A stretch of 48,171 bases of DNA from Pseudomonadota bacterium. GTDB lineage: Bacteria > Pseudomonadota > Alphaproteobacteria > Acetobacterales > Acetobacteraceae. Position numbers and translations under genes: made by a program. Every line of letters begins with the position of its first letter. Positions within the stretch are counted from its first letter, which is position 1. The stretch spans positions 1 to 48,171 of the forward strand of contig JAJZUI010000003.1 in assembly GCA_021847175.1 (NCBI GenBank), in the 5' to 3' direction. Positions 26,994 through 36,567 of the stretch are shown in pieces. The notes under the pieces were generated by a model. The model saw nothing but the letters and a program-made list of their open reading frames with translations. It was not told where the DNA came from and made no database searches.

Positions 26994-27503
26994 ATGAGTG
27001 CGTCCGTTCACGACAAGCTGAACCGTGTGCGCAAGCCGCGCGTGCATATTTCCTATGAGGTCGAGACGGAGGGCGCCCAGATTCAACGCGAGCTGCCCTT
27101 CGTCGTCGGCGTCATGGGCGATTTCTCCGGTGACCCGACGCAGCCGCTGCGCCCGCTCACCGAGCGTAAATTTGTCCAGATCGACCGTGACAATTTCGAT
27201 GACGTCATGGCCCGCATGGCGCCGGGGCTGAAGCTCAAGGTCGACAACACGCTCGCCGGCGACGGCTCGCAGATGGCGGTCGATCTGAAGTTCAACAAGA
27301 TGGAGGATTTCGAGCCCGCCCGGGTTGCCGCCCAGGTGCCGGCGTTGCAGGCGCTGATCGACACCCGCAACAAGCTGCGCGACCTGATGAGCAAGGTGGA
27401 CCGCTCGGAGGAGCTCGAGAACCTGCTCGAGCAGGTGCTCAAGAGCGAAGAAGAATTGAAGTCGCTGTCGGGCCAGCTTGGCCTCGGCAAGCAGGAGGGC
27501 TGA
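26994..27503 (+). CDS. tssB: T6SS sheath protein TssB
   Basis: TssB (VipA) pairs with TssC to form the contractile sheath. The 169-residue product starts [20 protein letters not shown] at ATG 26994 with AGGGAGGA upstream; a TTG at 26991 is less likely. Family motifs are seen: [28 protein letters not shown] and [14 protein letters not shown], with a coiled C-terminal tail rich in E/L ([13 protein letters not shown]) that packs on TssC. It is followed by tssC after 4 bp. Confidence 0.96.
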   Translation: MSASVHDKLNRVRKPRVHISYEVETEGAQIQRELPFVVGVMGDFSGDPTQPLRPLTERKFVQIDRDNFDDVMARMAPGLKLKVDNTLAGDGSQMAVDLKFNKMEDFEPARVAAQVPALQALIDTRNKLRDLMSKVDRSEELENLLEQVLKSEEELKSLSGQLGLGKQEG

Positions 27504-27507
27504 GCCG

Positions 27508-28998
27508 ATGTCCGGAGCGAAAACCGCGGCGGGCGCCGCCACCACCACGGAAGAAGCCGGCGTCAACCTGCTCGACCAGGTCGTCGCCGCGACCAAACAG
27601 ACGGAGCCCGACCGCGCGCAGGACCTCGTCAAGACGCTGGTCGAGCAGGCGCTCTCGGGGACCGTCACCTTCGACAAGAACCTGACGCGCACCTTCAACG
27701 CGGCGATCGCCGCGATCGACCGCAAGCTTTCCGCGCAGCTCAACGCGATCATGCACGACCCGAAATTCCTCAAGCTCGAAGGGTCGTGGCGCGGGCTCAA
27801 TTATCTGGTGATGAACTCGGAGACGGGCACCTCGCTGAAGCTGCGCGTGCTCAACGTCACCAAGCGCGAGCTCAACCGGGACCTGACCAAGGCGGTGGAG
27901 TTCGACCAGAGCCAGCTGTTCAAGAAAATTTACGAGAACGAGTTCGGCACCCCGGGCGGCGAGCCCTATGGCGCGCTGATCGGCGACTACGAGTGGACCA
28001 ACCACCCTGACGACATCGACACGCTGCGCCTCGTCTCCAACGTCGCGGCGGCCAGCTTCGCGCCGTTCGTCTCGGCGGCCGGTGCGCAGATGTTCGGCTT
28101 CTCCGACTGGACCGAACTGTCCAAGCCGCGCGATCTCGCGAAGATCTTCGAGACCGCCGAATACACCAAGTGGCGGAGCTTCCGAGACAGCGAGGACAGC
28201 CGCTTCGTCTCCCTGGTGCTGCCGCGCGTCATCGCCCGCCTGCCCTATGGTGCTGCGACCAAGCCGATCGACGAGTTCAGCTACGAGGAGGCGCCCTATG
28301 ACGCGAACGGCGCCGCGCTGCCGATGCAGCATCATGATTATTGCTGGATGAATGCCGCGTACACGATGGGCGCGCGGCTCACCGACTCCTTCGCGCAGAG
28401 CGGGTTCTGCGTGGCCATCCGCGGCGCCGAGGGCGGTGGCAAGGTGGAGGGGCTGCCCAACCACGTCTTCACCTCCGACGACGGCGACCTCGACACAAAG
28501 TGCCCGACCGAGATCGGCATCACGGACCGGCGCGAGTTCGAGCTCTCCAACCAGGGCTTCCTGCCGCTCTGCCACTACAAGAACACCGACTACGCGGTGT
28601 TCTTCGGCGCCCAGACCGTGCAGAAGCCGAAGAAGTACGACCGGCCGGACGCCACGGCCAACGCCGCGATCTCGGCGCGGCTGCCCTACATCATGGCGAC
28701 CAGCCGCTTCGCGCATTTCCTCAAGGTGATGGCGCGCGACAAGATCGGCTCCTTCATGGAGGCGAGCGACTGCGAGGTCTGGCTCAACCGCTGGATCAAG
28801 AACTACGTCAACGCCAACGAGAACGCGGGGCAGGAGACCAAGGCCAAGTACCCGCTGCGGGAGGCGCGCGTCGAGGTGAAGGAGATTCCGGGCAAGCCGG
28901 GCTCTTACAACGCCGTCGCCTACATGCGGCCCTGGCTGCAGATGGAGGAGCTGACCACCAGCATGCGCATGGTGGCGCGCATCCCGCAGAAGGCCTGA
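27508..28998 (+). CDS. tssC: T6SS sheath protein TssC
   Basis: TssC (VipB) is the large sheath subunit. ATG 27508 gives 496 residues, the expected length. Typical segments are [74 protein letters not shown] and the C-terminal [14 protein letters not shown] and [11 protein letters not shown]. The region is intact with no sign of frameshift. The next gene is a divergent paralogue and starts 3 bp later. Confidence 0.97.
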   Translation: MSGAKTAAGAATTTEEAGVNLLDQVVAATKQTEPDRAQDLVKTLVEQALSGTVTFDKNLTRTFNAAIAAIDRKLSAQLNAIMHDPKFLKLEGSWRGLNYLVMNSETGTSLKLRVLNVTKRELNRDLTKAVEFDQSQLFKKIYENEFGTPGGEPYGALIGDYEWTNHPDDIDTLRLVSNVAAASFAPFVSAAGAQMFGFSDWTELSKPRDLAKIFETAEYTKWRSFRDSEDSRFVSLVLPRVIARLPYGAATKPIDEFSYEEAPYDANGAALPMQHHDYCWMNAAYTMGARLTDSFAQSGFCVAIRGAEGGGKVEGLPNHVFTSDDGDLDTKCPTEIGITDRREFELSNQGFLPLCHYKNTDYAVFFGAQTVQKPKKYDRPDATANAAISARLPYIMATSRFAHFLKVMARDKIGSFMEASDCEVWLNRWIKNYVNANENAGQETKAKYPLREARVEVKEIPGKPGSYNAVAYMRPWLQMEELTTSMRMVARIPQKA

Positions 28999-29001
28999 CA
29001 C

Positions 29002-30540
29002 TTGGCGGAGGCGGAGGCGGGGACCGAGACCCCGCCGCGCCCAACGCGCGACATCGTGCTCGACGGTCGGTTCGTCGGCACGGGGCGCGAGGCGGCGGCG
29101 GTGCATGTCGCCGCCTTCGTCGCCACCCCCGATCCCGCCGCGTGGCTGCGCGAGTGGTTCGGCGCCGAGCGCGCGACCTTGCTCGCGGGCGACGGCGCGC
29201 GGCTGCGGCTGGAACTCGATCGTGACATCGCGGCAATCGACGCGCTGATTGCCTCCCAGCTCGATGCGATCCTGCATCATCCCCGCCTGCGCCGGCTGGA
29301 GGGCGCCTGGCGCGGCCTCGCTTGGCTGATCGGCGGCATCGAGCCCGGCGGCCGGGTGAAGGTGCGGGTACTGAGCGCCGCCTGGCAGGAGCTGGTGCGC
29401 GATCTCGAGCGCGCCGCCGAGTTCGACCAGAGCCAGTTGTTCCGCAAGATTTACGAGGAGGAGTTCGGCACCCCTGGCGGCGAGCCCTATGGGCTGGTGG
29501 TGATCGACCACGCGGTGCGCCACCGCCCCGCCGCCGGCGCGCCCACCGACGATATCGGCGCGCTCAAGCTGCTGGCGGGCGTCGCGGCGGCTTCCTTCAC
29601 GCCTACCGTGCTCGGGGTCGCGCCGGAACTGCTGGGACTCGACGGGTTCGCCGATCTCGCGGGGCTGAGCGATCCGACCGCGGGGTTCCGCGGCAGCGAA
29701 TACGCGCGCTGGCGCGGCCTGTTCACGCTCGAGGACATACGCTTCCTCGCCCTCGCCCTGCCGCGCATGCTGGCGCGCCCGCCCTGGCAGCCCTCACCGC
29801 TGCGCGCCGAACCGTTCCGCTACGAGGAAGATGCGCCGGACGCGGAAAGCCGCGTCTGGATGAACCCGGCTTATGCGTTCGCCGCCACCGTCGCGCGCGC
29901 CTTCGCGGATTTCGGCTGGCCCGCCGACGTGCGCGGCGTGGAGACGGATCAGCGCGGCGGCGGGCTGGTCGACGAGCTGCCGCTCGAACCCTTCTCCACC
30001 GAGCCCGGCCTGATCTGGGTTCGCCCGCCGCTCGAGGTGGTGCTGACCGACAACCAGGAGCGCGCGCTGGTCGATGCCGGGTTCATGCCGCTCGCCAGCA
30101 TTCCGTGGTCGGAGGACGCAGTGTTCGGCGCGGTGCGCAGCCTGCAGGCGCCGCGTCTCTATGCCGGCGCCGCGGCCGAGGCGGCCAACGCCAACGCGAG
30201 GCTCTCGGCGCAGATCAACACACTGCTCTGCGTCTCGCGCTTCGCCCACTACATCAAGGTGCTGGGGCGCGACATGGTCGGCTCCTTCCGCACGGCGGAG
30301 GAGATCGAGCAGCAGTTGCAGACCTGGCTCAACCGTCACGTCAACGCGAGCGTTACCGGCGGTGCCGAAAGCCGCGCGCGCTATCCGCTGCTCGGCGGGC
30401 GCGTGACCGTGCGCGAGCGACCGGGCCGACCTGGCGTGTTCGGCTGCGTCATCCAGCTGCAGCCGCATTTCCAGCTCGACGACGTGTCCGCGAGCTTCCG
30501 CCTTGTCACCGATATCGCGGCCCCCGGATCCGTGCGATAG
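29002..30540 (+). CDS. Second TssC-like sheath protein (ImpD/TssC40 type)
   Basis: The 512-residue product is a divergent paralogue of TssC. It shares [50 protein letters not shown] and FAHYIKVLGRDMVGSF, but the N-terminal 70 residues differ. It starts with TTG at 29002, three bases after the tssC stop; GTG codons further in would remove conserved sequence. Two consecutive TssC genes are known from imp-type clusters (ImpC/ImpD in Rhizobium, TssC41/TssC40 in Agrobacterium), where the second is less essential. Its role is not settled; a modified or end-specific sheath ring is possible. Confidence 0.93.
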   Translation: MAEAEAGTETPPRPTRDIVLDGRFVGTGREAAAVHVAAFVATPDPAAWLREWFGAERATLLAGDGARLRLELDRDIAAIDALIASQLDAILHHPRLRRLEGAWRGLAWLIGGIEPGGRVKVRVLSAAWQELVRDLERAAEFDQSQLFRKIYEEEFGTPGGEPYGLVVIDHAVRHRPAAGAPTDDIGALKLLAGVAAASFTPTVLGVAPELLGLDGFADLAGLSDPTAGFRGSEYARWRGLFTLEDIRFLALALPRMLARPPWQPSPLRAEPFRYEEDAPDAESRVWMNPAYAFAATVARAFADFGWPADVRGVETDQRGGGLVDELPLEPFSTEPGLIWVRPPLEVVLTDNQERALVDAGFMPLASIPWSEDAVFGAVRSLQAPRLYAGAAAEAANANARLSAQINTLLCVSRFAHYIKVLGRDMVGSFRTAEEIEQQLQTWLNRHVNASVTGGAESRARYPLLGGRVTVRERPGRPGVFGCVIQLQPHFQLDDVSASFRLVTDIAAPGSVR

Positions 30541-30614
30541 GATCGGCGCGATAAGGTCGGACACGATCGGCGGAGACGCCAGGAATCAACGCGAGGGAAG
30601 CGGGAGGAAGAACG

Positions 30615-31424
30615 ATGCCGGATGGTGCCGAGACGGCTGGAACCCTGTTCCGGGCCGGCAGGCTGGGCGAGGCGATCGATGCCGCGGGGGCGGCGGTGCG
30701 CAAGGCGCCGACTGATCTCGGCGCGCGCGTACTGCTTGCCGAGCTGCTGCTCGCCGGCGGCAATCTCGAGCGCGCCGACGTGATCCTCGACGCTGCCTCC
30801 GAGGCCGATCCCGCGGCCGCAGTGGTGATCGCCGAGTTCCGCCAGTTGCTGCGCGCAGAGATGGCGCGCCGCCAATTGCGTCGCGATGGGCGCGTGCCGG
30901 AATTCCTGGGCGAGCCGGGCGAGCCGGAGCGCGCGGAACTCGCGGCCCTGGTAGCGCTGCGCGGCGGCAACCTCGCGGAGGCGGCGCGCCAGGCCCAGGC
31001 GGCGGAGGCGGCGCGCCCGCGAGCCCCGGGCATGCTGGCCGGCAAGCCGATCGACGATTTCCGTGACGCCGACGATCTCACCGCCGGCTTCTTCGAGGTG
31101 CTGACCACCACAGGCAAGTATTTCTGGATCCCCACCGGGCGCGTGGAATCGTTGCAGTTCCATCCGCCGAAGCGGGCGCGCGACCTGATCTGGCGGCGTG
31201 CCAGCATGTCGGTGCAGGACGGACCGGACGGCGAGGTCTACCTTCCCGCGACCTATGCGAGCGACGAGCCGGATCTCTCCGCGGCGCTGCGCCTCGGCCG
31301 TGAGACCGAGTGGCATGAGCTGGCTCCCGGCCTGGTGCGCGGCGTCGGCCAGCGTGTCTTCCTCGCCGGCGATGAAGCGGTAGGGATCATGGACCTGACC
31401 GAACTCTCCTTCGCCGCTGCCTGA
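30615..31424 (+). CDS. tagJ: T6SS accessory protein TagJ (ImpE)
   Basis: TagJ/ImpE proteins bind TssB in the HsiE1 system and influence sheath-ClpV interplay. The 269-residue product has an N-terminal TPR-like repeat region (LFRAGRLGEAIDAAGAAVRK, VLLAELLLAGGNLERADVIL) and the family-specific C-terminal half (DDLTAGFFEVLTTTGKYFWIP, VESLQFHPPKRARDLIWR). A GGAAG site precedes ATG 30615. It lies between the second tssC and tssE, as impE does in Rhizobium. Confidence 0.94.
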   Translation: MPDGAETAGTLFRAGRLGEAIDAAGAAVRKAPTDLGARVLLAELLLAGGNLERADVILDAASEADPAAAVVIAEFRQLLRAEMARRQLRRDGRVPEFLGEPGEPERAELAALVALRGGNLAEAARQAQAAEAARPRAPGMLAGKPIDDFRDADDLTAGFFEVLTTTGKYFWIPTGRVESLQFHPPKRARDLIWRRASMSVQDGPDGEVYLPATYASDEPDLSAALRLGRETEWHELAPGLVRGVGQRVFLAGDEAVGIMDLTELSFAAA

Positions 31425-31482
31425 TGCGCCGCATCCCGTCATCGTCGCGAGGCCGTCCGCGCCGGGCGGACACAGGCGGCGC

Positions 31483-32037
31483 ATGAGCGGGCGCGGGCGC
31501 GATCCACGTGGCGGCTGGAGCGATGGCGGGCGCGGCGAGGCCGCGGCGCGGCGCAGCCCCGTGCGCGCCCTGCTGCCGCTGCTCGACCGGCTGATGGACG
31601 ACAACCCCGAGTCCGAGCGCGACCCGCCGCTCGGTAGCGTCGAGGCGCTCGCGCTCCTGCGCGCCTCGGTGCGCCGCGACCTCGAGGCGCTGCTCAATGC
31701 GCGGCGCCGCCACCGCTCTTGGCCCGCGGAACTCGCCGAGCTCGCGACCTCGTCGCTGGGCTACGGCATCCCGGACTTCACCGCGGGGACGATGAACGAT
31801 CCCCGGCGGCGCGAGGCGCTGCGCGCGGAGATCGAGGCGACCATACGCCGCTTCGAGCCGCGGCTCGCGACGGTGAAGGTGTCGCTGGTGGAGGGCGCCA
31901 ACAAGCTGGAGTCGACGTTGCGCCTCCGTATCGATGGGCTGTTGCACGCCGACCCAGCGCCAGAGCCGATCGCCTTCGACACCACGCTCGACGTCGCTAC
32001 CACCGATGTCGAGGTCAAGGGCCGCGACGATGTCTGA
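31483..32037 (+). CDS. tssE: T6SS baseplate protein TssE
   Basis: TssE is the gp25-like wedge protein of the baseplate. The 184-residue product has a basic, Gly/Arg-rich N-terminal 25 residues and then the gp25 pattern: LLPLLDRLMDDNPE, LRASVRRDLEALLNARRR, SSLGYGIPDFT and a C-terminal beta-hairpin (LRLRIDGLLHADPAPEPI). The start at ATG 31483 is the first in frame. It overlaps the tssF start by 8 bases. Confidence 0.94.
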   Translation: MSGRGRDPRGGWSDGGRGEAAARRSPVRALLPLLDRLMDDNPESERDPPLGSVEALALLRASVRRDLEALLNARRRHRSWPAELAELATSSLGYGIPDFTAGTMNDPRRREALRAEIEATIRRFEPRLATVKVSLVEGANKLESTLRLRIDGLLHADPAPEPIAFDTTLDVATTDVEVKGRDDV

Positions 32038-33862
32038 CACGCTGCTACCATACTACAACCAGGAACTGGTCGCGATCCGGCGGCTCGCCGCCGAGTTCGC
32101 CGAGGCCAACCCCAAGATCGCCGGGCGCCTGCGCCTGTCGCGCGACGCGGTGGATGACCCGCTGGTCGCCCGCCTGCTCGACGGCGTCGCCTTCCTCGCG
32201 GCGCGCGTGCAGCACCGGCTCGACGACGAGTTCCCGGAACTGACCGACGCGCTGCTGGGCGTGCTCTACCCGCACTACCTCGCCCCCTTCCCGTCCACCG
32301 CCGTGGTGCAGTTCGCGCCGCAGCCGGATCTGCCGGGACCGGCGCGGATCGGGCGCTTCTTTCCGCTCGACAGCGAGCCGGTGCGCGGTGAGACCTGCCG
32401 TTTCCGTACTGCTTACGAAACGACTCTGTGGCCGGTCGAGATCGAGGCGGTGCGCCTCTCCGGTCTGCCGCTGGCGGCACCGCCGAACCCGCGCGCGGCG
32501 GGGGCGATGAGCGTGCTGCGCATCACGCTGCGCACCGCGACCCCGGACAAGACCTTCGCCGAGCTGGGTCTCGACCGGCTGCGGCTGTTTTTGCGCGCGG
32601 CGCCGAACATCGCCCTGCCGCTCTACGAACTTCTGGCCGGGCACACGCTTGGCGTCGCCTACGCGGACGGTCCCGCCGATGCCGCCGCCGTGTTCGCGGG
32701 GCCGGAGGCGATCGAACCGGTGGGCTTCGCGCCGGAAGAGGCGCTGCTGCCGTGGCCCGCACGCAGCTTCTCCGGCTTCCGCCTCCTGTCGGAGTATTTC
32801 GCGGCCCCGGAGAAATTCCTGTTCCTCGACCTTGCCGGGATCGAGGCGAAGACCCGCTCCGCCACCGCGCCCGCCGGAAGCCGGCTCGAGATCTTCGTCT
32901 ATCTCGACCAGGCGCAGCCCGACCTCGAGCGCATGGTGGGGGCCGACGCGCTGGCGCTGGGCTGCACGCCGGTGGTGAACCTCTTTCCCCAGCGCTGCGA
33001 CCCGATCCCGCTCACGCAGATGGCCACCGAATACCGCGTGGTACCCGATGCGCGCCGCCCCGCGGCCTTCGAGGTCTGGGGCGTGGAGCGGGTGCGCGAG
33101 AGCCACCCCGATGGCACGTCGCGCCCTTGGCGGCCGTTCTACCGCCTCACCCATGGCGATCCGCAGGCGGAGACGCCAGGCGGCTTCTACCTCGTCGCGC
33201 GCCGCGACAGCCCGGCGCCGCTGCGCGGCACCGAGGTCTATCTCGCGCCGTTCGACCCGACGCTCGACCCCGACATGCCGTCCGAGAGCGTGCTGTCGGT
33301 CGATGTGCTGTGCAGCAACCGCGACCTGCCGACGGAACTGCCGTTCGGCGGTGGCCATCCGCGTCTGCGCCTCGCCGAGGGGGCGGCGGCGGTGGCGCGC
33401 GTCACCTGCCTCACCGCCCCCACCACACCCGCGCGCATGAAGCTGCGCGAGCACGGGTTCTGGCGGCTGGTCTCGCACCTCTCGCTCGGTCATCTCTCGG
33501 TGGTGGGCGAGGCGGAGGGCGCGAACGCGCTCAAGGAAGTGCTGCGGCTCTACGATCTGCGCGACTCGGCCGACAGCCGGGCGGCGATCGGTGGCCTGCT
33601 GGCGGTGCGCGCGGCACCCGGCGCGGCACGCGTACCGGGCGCGCGCGTCGGCGCCTTCTGTCGCGGCCTCGATGTCACGCTCGAGTTTGACCAGCGCGTC
33701 TGGCAGACGAGCGGGCTGTTCCTGATGGCCGCGGTGCTCGACCGCTTCCTCGGCCTGCATGCCAGCGTGAACGCGTTCGTGCGCACGCGCGCGGTTCTGC
33801 GCGGACGTGCCGGGGCCGTCGCCGCGTTCCCGCCGCGCGCCGGCGCGCGCACCCTGCTGTGA
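32030..33862 (+). CDS. tssF: T6SS baseplate protein TssF
   Basis: TssF (gp6-like) forms the baseplate wedge with TssG and TssE. ATG 32030 starts MSDTLLPYYNQELVAIRRLA, the family start; the frame is open further upstream inside tssE. Its 610 residues contain FAEANPKIAGRLRLS, VARLLDGVAFLAARVQHRLDDEFPE in two motifs and YPHYLAPFPS, with the C-terminal CRGLDVTLEFDQRVW. It overlaps tssE by 8 bases. The stop TGA (33860-33862) lies in a 14-bp tandem duplication described separately. Confidence 0.96.
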   Translation: MSDTLLPYYNQELVAIRRLAAEFAEANPKIAGRLRLSRDAVDDPLVARLLDGVAFLAARVQHRLDDEFPELTDALLGVLYPHYLAPFPSTAVVQFAPQPDLPGPARIGRFFPLDSEPVRGETCRFRTAYETTLWPVEIEAVRLSGLPLAAPPNPRAAGAMSVLRITLRTATPDKTFAELGLDRLRLFLRAAPNIALPLYELLAGHTLGVAYADGPADAAAVFAGPEAIEPVGFAPEEALLPWPARSFSGFRLLSEYFAAPEKFLFLDLAGIEAKTRSATAPAGSRLEIFVYLDQAQPDLERMVGADALALGCTPVVNLFPQRCDPIPLTQMATEYRVVPDARRPAAFEVWGVERVRESHPDGTSRPWRPFYRLTHGDPQAETPGGFYLVARRDSPAPLRGTEVYLAPFDPTLDPDMPSESVLSVDVLCSNRDLPTELPFGGGHPRLRLAEGAAAVARVTCLTAPTTPARMKLREHGFWRLVSHLSLGHLSVVGEAEGANALKEVLRLYDLRDSADSRAAIGGLLAVRAAPGAARVPGARVGAFCRGLDVTLEFDQRVWQTSGLFLMAAVLDRFLGLHASVNAFVRTRAVLRGRAGAVAAFPPRAGARTLL

Positions 33863-33876
33863 GCACCCTGCTGTGA
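33849..33876 (+). repeat. 14-bp tandem duplication at the tssF/tssG junction
   Basis: GCACCCTGCTGTGA occurs twice in a row, at 33849-33862 and 33863-33876. The first copy ends with the tssF stop and the second carries the GTG start of tssG (33873-33875) followed by A. Without the duplication the two genes would overlap as GTGA, as tagF and pppA do. Fourteen is not a multiple of three, so the first GTG cannot start tssG in frame. Confidence 0.9.
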
Positions 33877-34952
33877 CCCCGGGCTCGCCGCTCGCGCGAC
33901 TCGCACGCGCGCCGTGGCGCTTCGGCTTCGATGCGGCAGTGCGGCTGCTGATGTTGCGACAGCGCAGCGAAGACCCGGCCGGCGCCATCGCCTTCCGCGC
34001 CTCGTCGGGCCTCGCCTTCCCCGCCGCCGAGGTGAGCGAGGTGAAGCTCGAGGGCGAGACCCCGCGTCTTTCCAGCCCGGTGATGACGCTGGCCGGAGCG
34101 ATGGGCGTGCTGCCACGCTATTACACGGAGGCGCTGGCCAGCGCGCTGCGCCAGCGTTCGCCCGCCTTCGCCGCCTTCCTCGACCTGCTGGCGCAGCGTC
34201 TGGTGGGTCATTTCGCCCGCGCCGGCATCAAGTACCGCCCGCACCGCGCGGTCGAGGCGGCAGCCCTCCAGCGCGCCGCGAGCGCCGGGGCGGATACCGC
34301 GCCGCGAGCCTCGGCCGATCCCGTCGCAGCGGTGCTGTTCGCGCTGACCGGGTTCGGCACCGGCCATCTGCGCGAACGTGTCGCCGCCGGCACCGATCCG
34401 CTGCTGCACTACGCGGGCACCTTCGCGCTGCGGCCGCGATCGGCGGACCGGCTCGCGGCGCTGGCAAGCGACTGGCTCGGCCGGCCGGTCGAAGTCTGCC
34501 AGTTCGCGGGCGCCTGGCTGCCGCTCTCGCGTAGCGAGCAGACCCGCCTGCCGACCGGCGCGCGGCCCGGAGCGCATGGCCGGCTCGGCGTCGATGCCGC
34601 GATCGGCGAGCGCGCCTGGGACATCCAGGGCCGGGTGGTGCTGCGCATCGGCCCGCTCGAGCGCGGGTCCTTCGTGGCCCTGCTGCCGGACCGCGAGGGA
34701 CTGCGCCAGTTCGTTTCGCTGGTGCGCGCCTATCTGGGCCTGGAGACCGATTTCGCGGTCAATCTCGTGCTCGCCGCCGCCGCCGTGCCGCCGCTCGAGC
34801 TTTCTCCCGCCGCCGAGGCGCCGCCACGGCTCGGTTGGAACACCTGGATGCCCATGCCGCGCGGCCGCACCGCGGATGCCGCCGAGGCAGTGTTCGAGGC
34901 CGCCGTCGTCGAGGCCGAAACGTTGCGGGTCACCAAGGAAACGCCCGCATGA
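33873..34952 (+). CDS. tssG: T6SS baseplate protein TssG
   Basis: TssG (gp7-like) pairs with TssF in the wedge. The start is taken as GTG 33873, giving MTPGSPLARLARAPWRFGFD, because the family start PWRFGFDAAVRLLM follows it directly; the ATG at 33807 lies inside tssF. The 359 residues contain FRASSGLAFPAAEV, GAMGVLPRYYTEAL, RAGIKYRPHRAV, HYAGTFALRPRSADRL and WDIQGRVVLRIGPL. The stop TGA (34950-34952) overlaps the ATG of the methyltransferase gene. Confidence 0.95.
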   Translation: MTPGSPLARLARAPWRFGFDAAVRLLMLRQRSEDPAGAIAFRASSGLAFPAAEVSEVKLEGETPRLSSPVMTLAGAMGVLPRYYTEALASALRQRSPAFAAFLDLLAQRLVGHFARAGIKYRPHRAVEAAALQRAASAGADTAPRASADPVAAVLFALTGFGTGHLRERVAAGTDPLLHYAGTFALRPRSADRLAALASDWLGRPVEVCQFAGAWLPLSRSEQTRLPTGARPGAHGRLGVDAAIGERAWDIQGRVVLRIGPLERGSFVALLPDREGLRQFVSLVRAYLGLETDFAVNLVLAAAAVPPLELSPAAEAPPRLGWNTWMPMPRGRTADAAEAVFEAAVVEAETLRVTKETPA

Positions 34953-36484
34953 CATCCGCCGCCGGCTGGTCGGCCGGCTACGTCACCGACACCGCCTATA
35001 TGCGCGGCTACTACCCCGAGCAGTCGCCGGTGCAGCTCGCCCTTGCTGCCCTGCTGATGGGTGTGCAGACGGACCTGCCGGGCCCCTCCGACGAGGTGAG
35101 CTACCTCGAACTCGGCTGCGGGCAGGGTTTCGGCGCCACGGTGCTGGCCGCCGCCAATCCCGGCTGGCGGATCACCGCGGTGGATTTCAATCCCGCCCAC
35201 GTAGCGGCGGCGCGGCGCACAGCGGCGGAACTCGGCCTCGCCAATATCCGCTTCCTTGAGGCCGATCTCGCCACACTGCCCGAGGATCCGCTGATGGCAG
35301 AGATCCCCGAGGCGGATGTCGCAAGCCTGCACGGCGTCTGGTCCTGGGTTTCACCCGAAGTGCGCGGCGGCATCGTGCGGCTGCTGCGCGCGAGGGTAAG
35401 GCCGGGCGGTCTCGTCCATATCAGCTACAACGCGCTGCCCGGCTGGCAGAGCGCGCTGCTGCTGCAACGCCTGGTGCGCGAGGCGGGACGACGCCTTGCC
35501 CATGGGAGCATCGAGCAGGCCCGTGCCGGCCTCGACCTGGTACGCGATCTGATGGCCGCGGAGGCCGACGGTCTCGCCAAGTCCACGCGGGTGACGGATA
35601 TCCTGCGCCTGCTCGAGAAAGCCGCGCCGGACTATATTGCCCACGAGTACATGAACGGCTGCTGGTCGCCCTGCTGGCACGCTGACGTCGCGACCGATCT
35701 CGCCGCCGCCAAGCTCGACTATATCGGATCCGCAAGGCTGCTGACCAACTTCAATGACCTGATGCTGACCGAGGCGCAGCGCGCCATCGCGAACCGCTTC
35801 GCCGATCCGCTGATGCGCGAGCTGGTTGTGGATGCCTGCAACGAGCCCACACTGCGTCACGACATCTACGTCCGCGGCACGCGCCGGCTTTCCATCGGCG
35901 CGCGCGACACGGCGCTCGAGGCGGTCACACTGGCGCTGCCCATGCCGCCGGAGGAGATGATCTACGCCGTCACCGTGCCGGCCGGGCGCGCCTCGCTTAA
36001 CGAGGCGTATTACCGCCCGATGATCGAGCACCTTGCGGAGGGGCCATGCACCGTGGGCGAGCTGCTCGCCCTGCCGGCGCTGGCCGGACATGCGCGCAAT
36101 CCCACGGAGGTGGTGGGCATGCTGCTCGGGTCCGGCCAGGCCCTGGCGCTGGCGCGGCCGGGCACGCCGATGAACAACGTCTCGCGCCACCTCAACGCCC
36201 TGACCCGAACGCGCTACCTGAACGCGGATACGATGACCCGGCCCAGCGCCATGGCGTGCCCGGCGCTGGCCGGCGGCCTGCCGACGGCGCTCGCGCATTT
36301 CTACGTCGCCGAGCGCTTCGCCGCGGCTGGCGGCATCGACGCGACGGGCATCGACACCGAAGCATGGGCGCGCCAGCTCGCTCCCGCAGACGCGCCGGCC
36401 GAGGGCATCGCGGCGCTCGCGAAACAGATGGCCGACGAGGTGCGCCGCCACGGCAGATTGTGGCGCTGGCTTGGCATCGCCTGA
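34949..36484 (+). CDS. SAM-dependent methyltransferase with regulatory domain (PKMT-like)
   Basis: The N-terminal 210 residues are a class I Rossmann methyltransferase: motif I LELGCGQGFGA (53-63), the acidic residue in AVDFNP (D79), ADLATLPED and LRARVRPGGLVHISYNALPGW. The second half (about 210-511) has the pattern of the regulatory domain found in rickettsial protein-lysine methyltransferases (HEYMNGCWSPCWHADVA, YIGSARLLTNFNDLML). Such enzymes methylate lysines of surface proteins; that target is not shown here. ATG 34949 overlaps the tssG stop as ATGA, so it is co-translated with the T6SS baseplate gene. No signal peptide is seen, so it acts in the cytoplasm. Confidence 0.85.
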   Translation: MTSAAGWSAGYVTDTAYMRGYYPEQSPVQLALAALLMGVQTDLPGPSDEVSYLELGCGQGFGATVLAAANPGWRITAVDFNPAHVAAARRTAAELGLANIRFLEADLATLPEDPLMAEIPEADVASLHGVWSWVSPEVRGGIVRLLRARVRPGGLVHISYNALPGWQSALLLQRLVREAGRRLAHGSIEQARAGLDLVRDLMAAEADGLAKSTRVTDILRLLEKAAPDYIAHEYMNGCWSPCWHADVATDLAAAKLDYIGSARLLTNFNDLMLTEAQRAIANRFADPLMRELVVDACNEPTLRHDIYVRGTRRLSIGARDTALEAVTLALPMPPEEMIYAVTVPAGRASLNEAYYRPMIEHLAEGPCTVGELLALPALAGHARNPTEVVGMLLGSGQALALARPGTPMNNVSRHLNALTRTRYLNADTMTRPSAMACPALAGGLPTALAHFYVAERFAAAGGIDATGIDTEAWARQLAPADAPAEGIAALAKQMADEVRRHGRLWRWLGIA

Positions 36485-36567
36485 ACGGCGGCGCGAGGTT
36501 CCGGCTGACACCGGGCCGGATCGCTGCTATTCTTTTAAATCGAGTTTCAAGAATGGGGTAATGCGTC

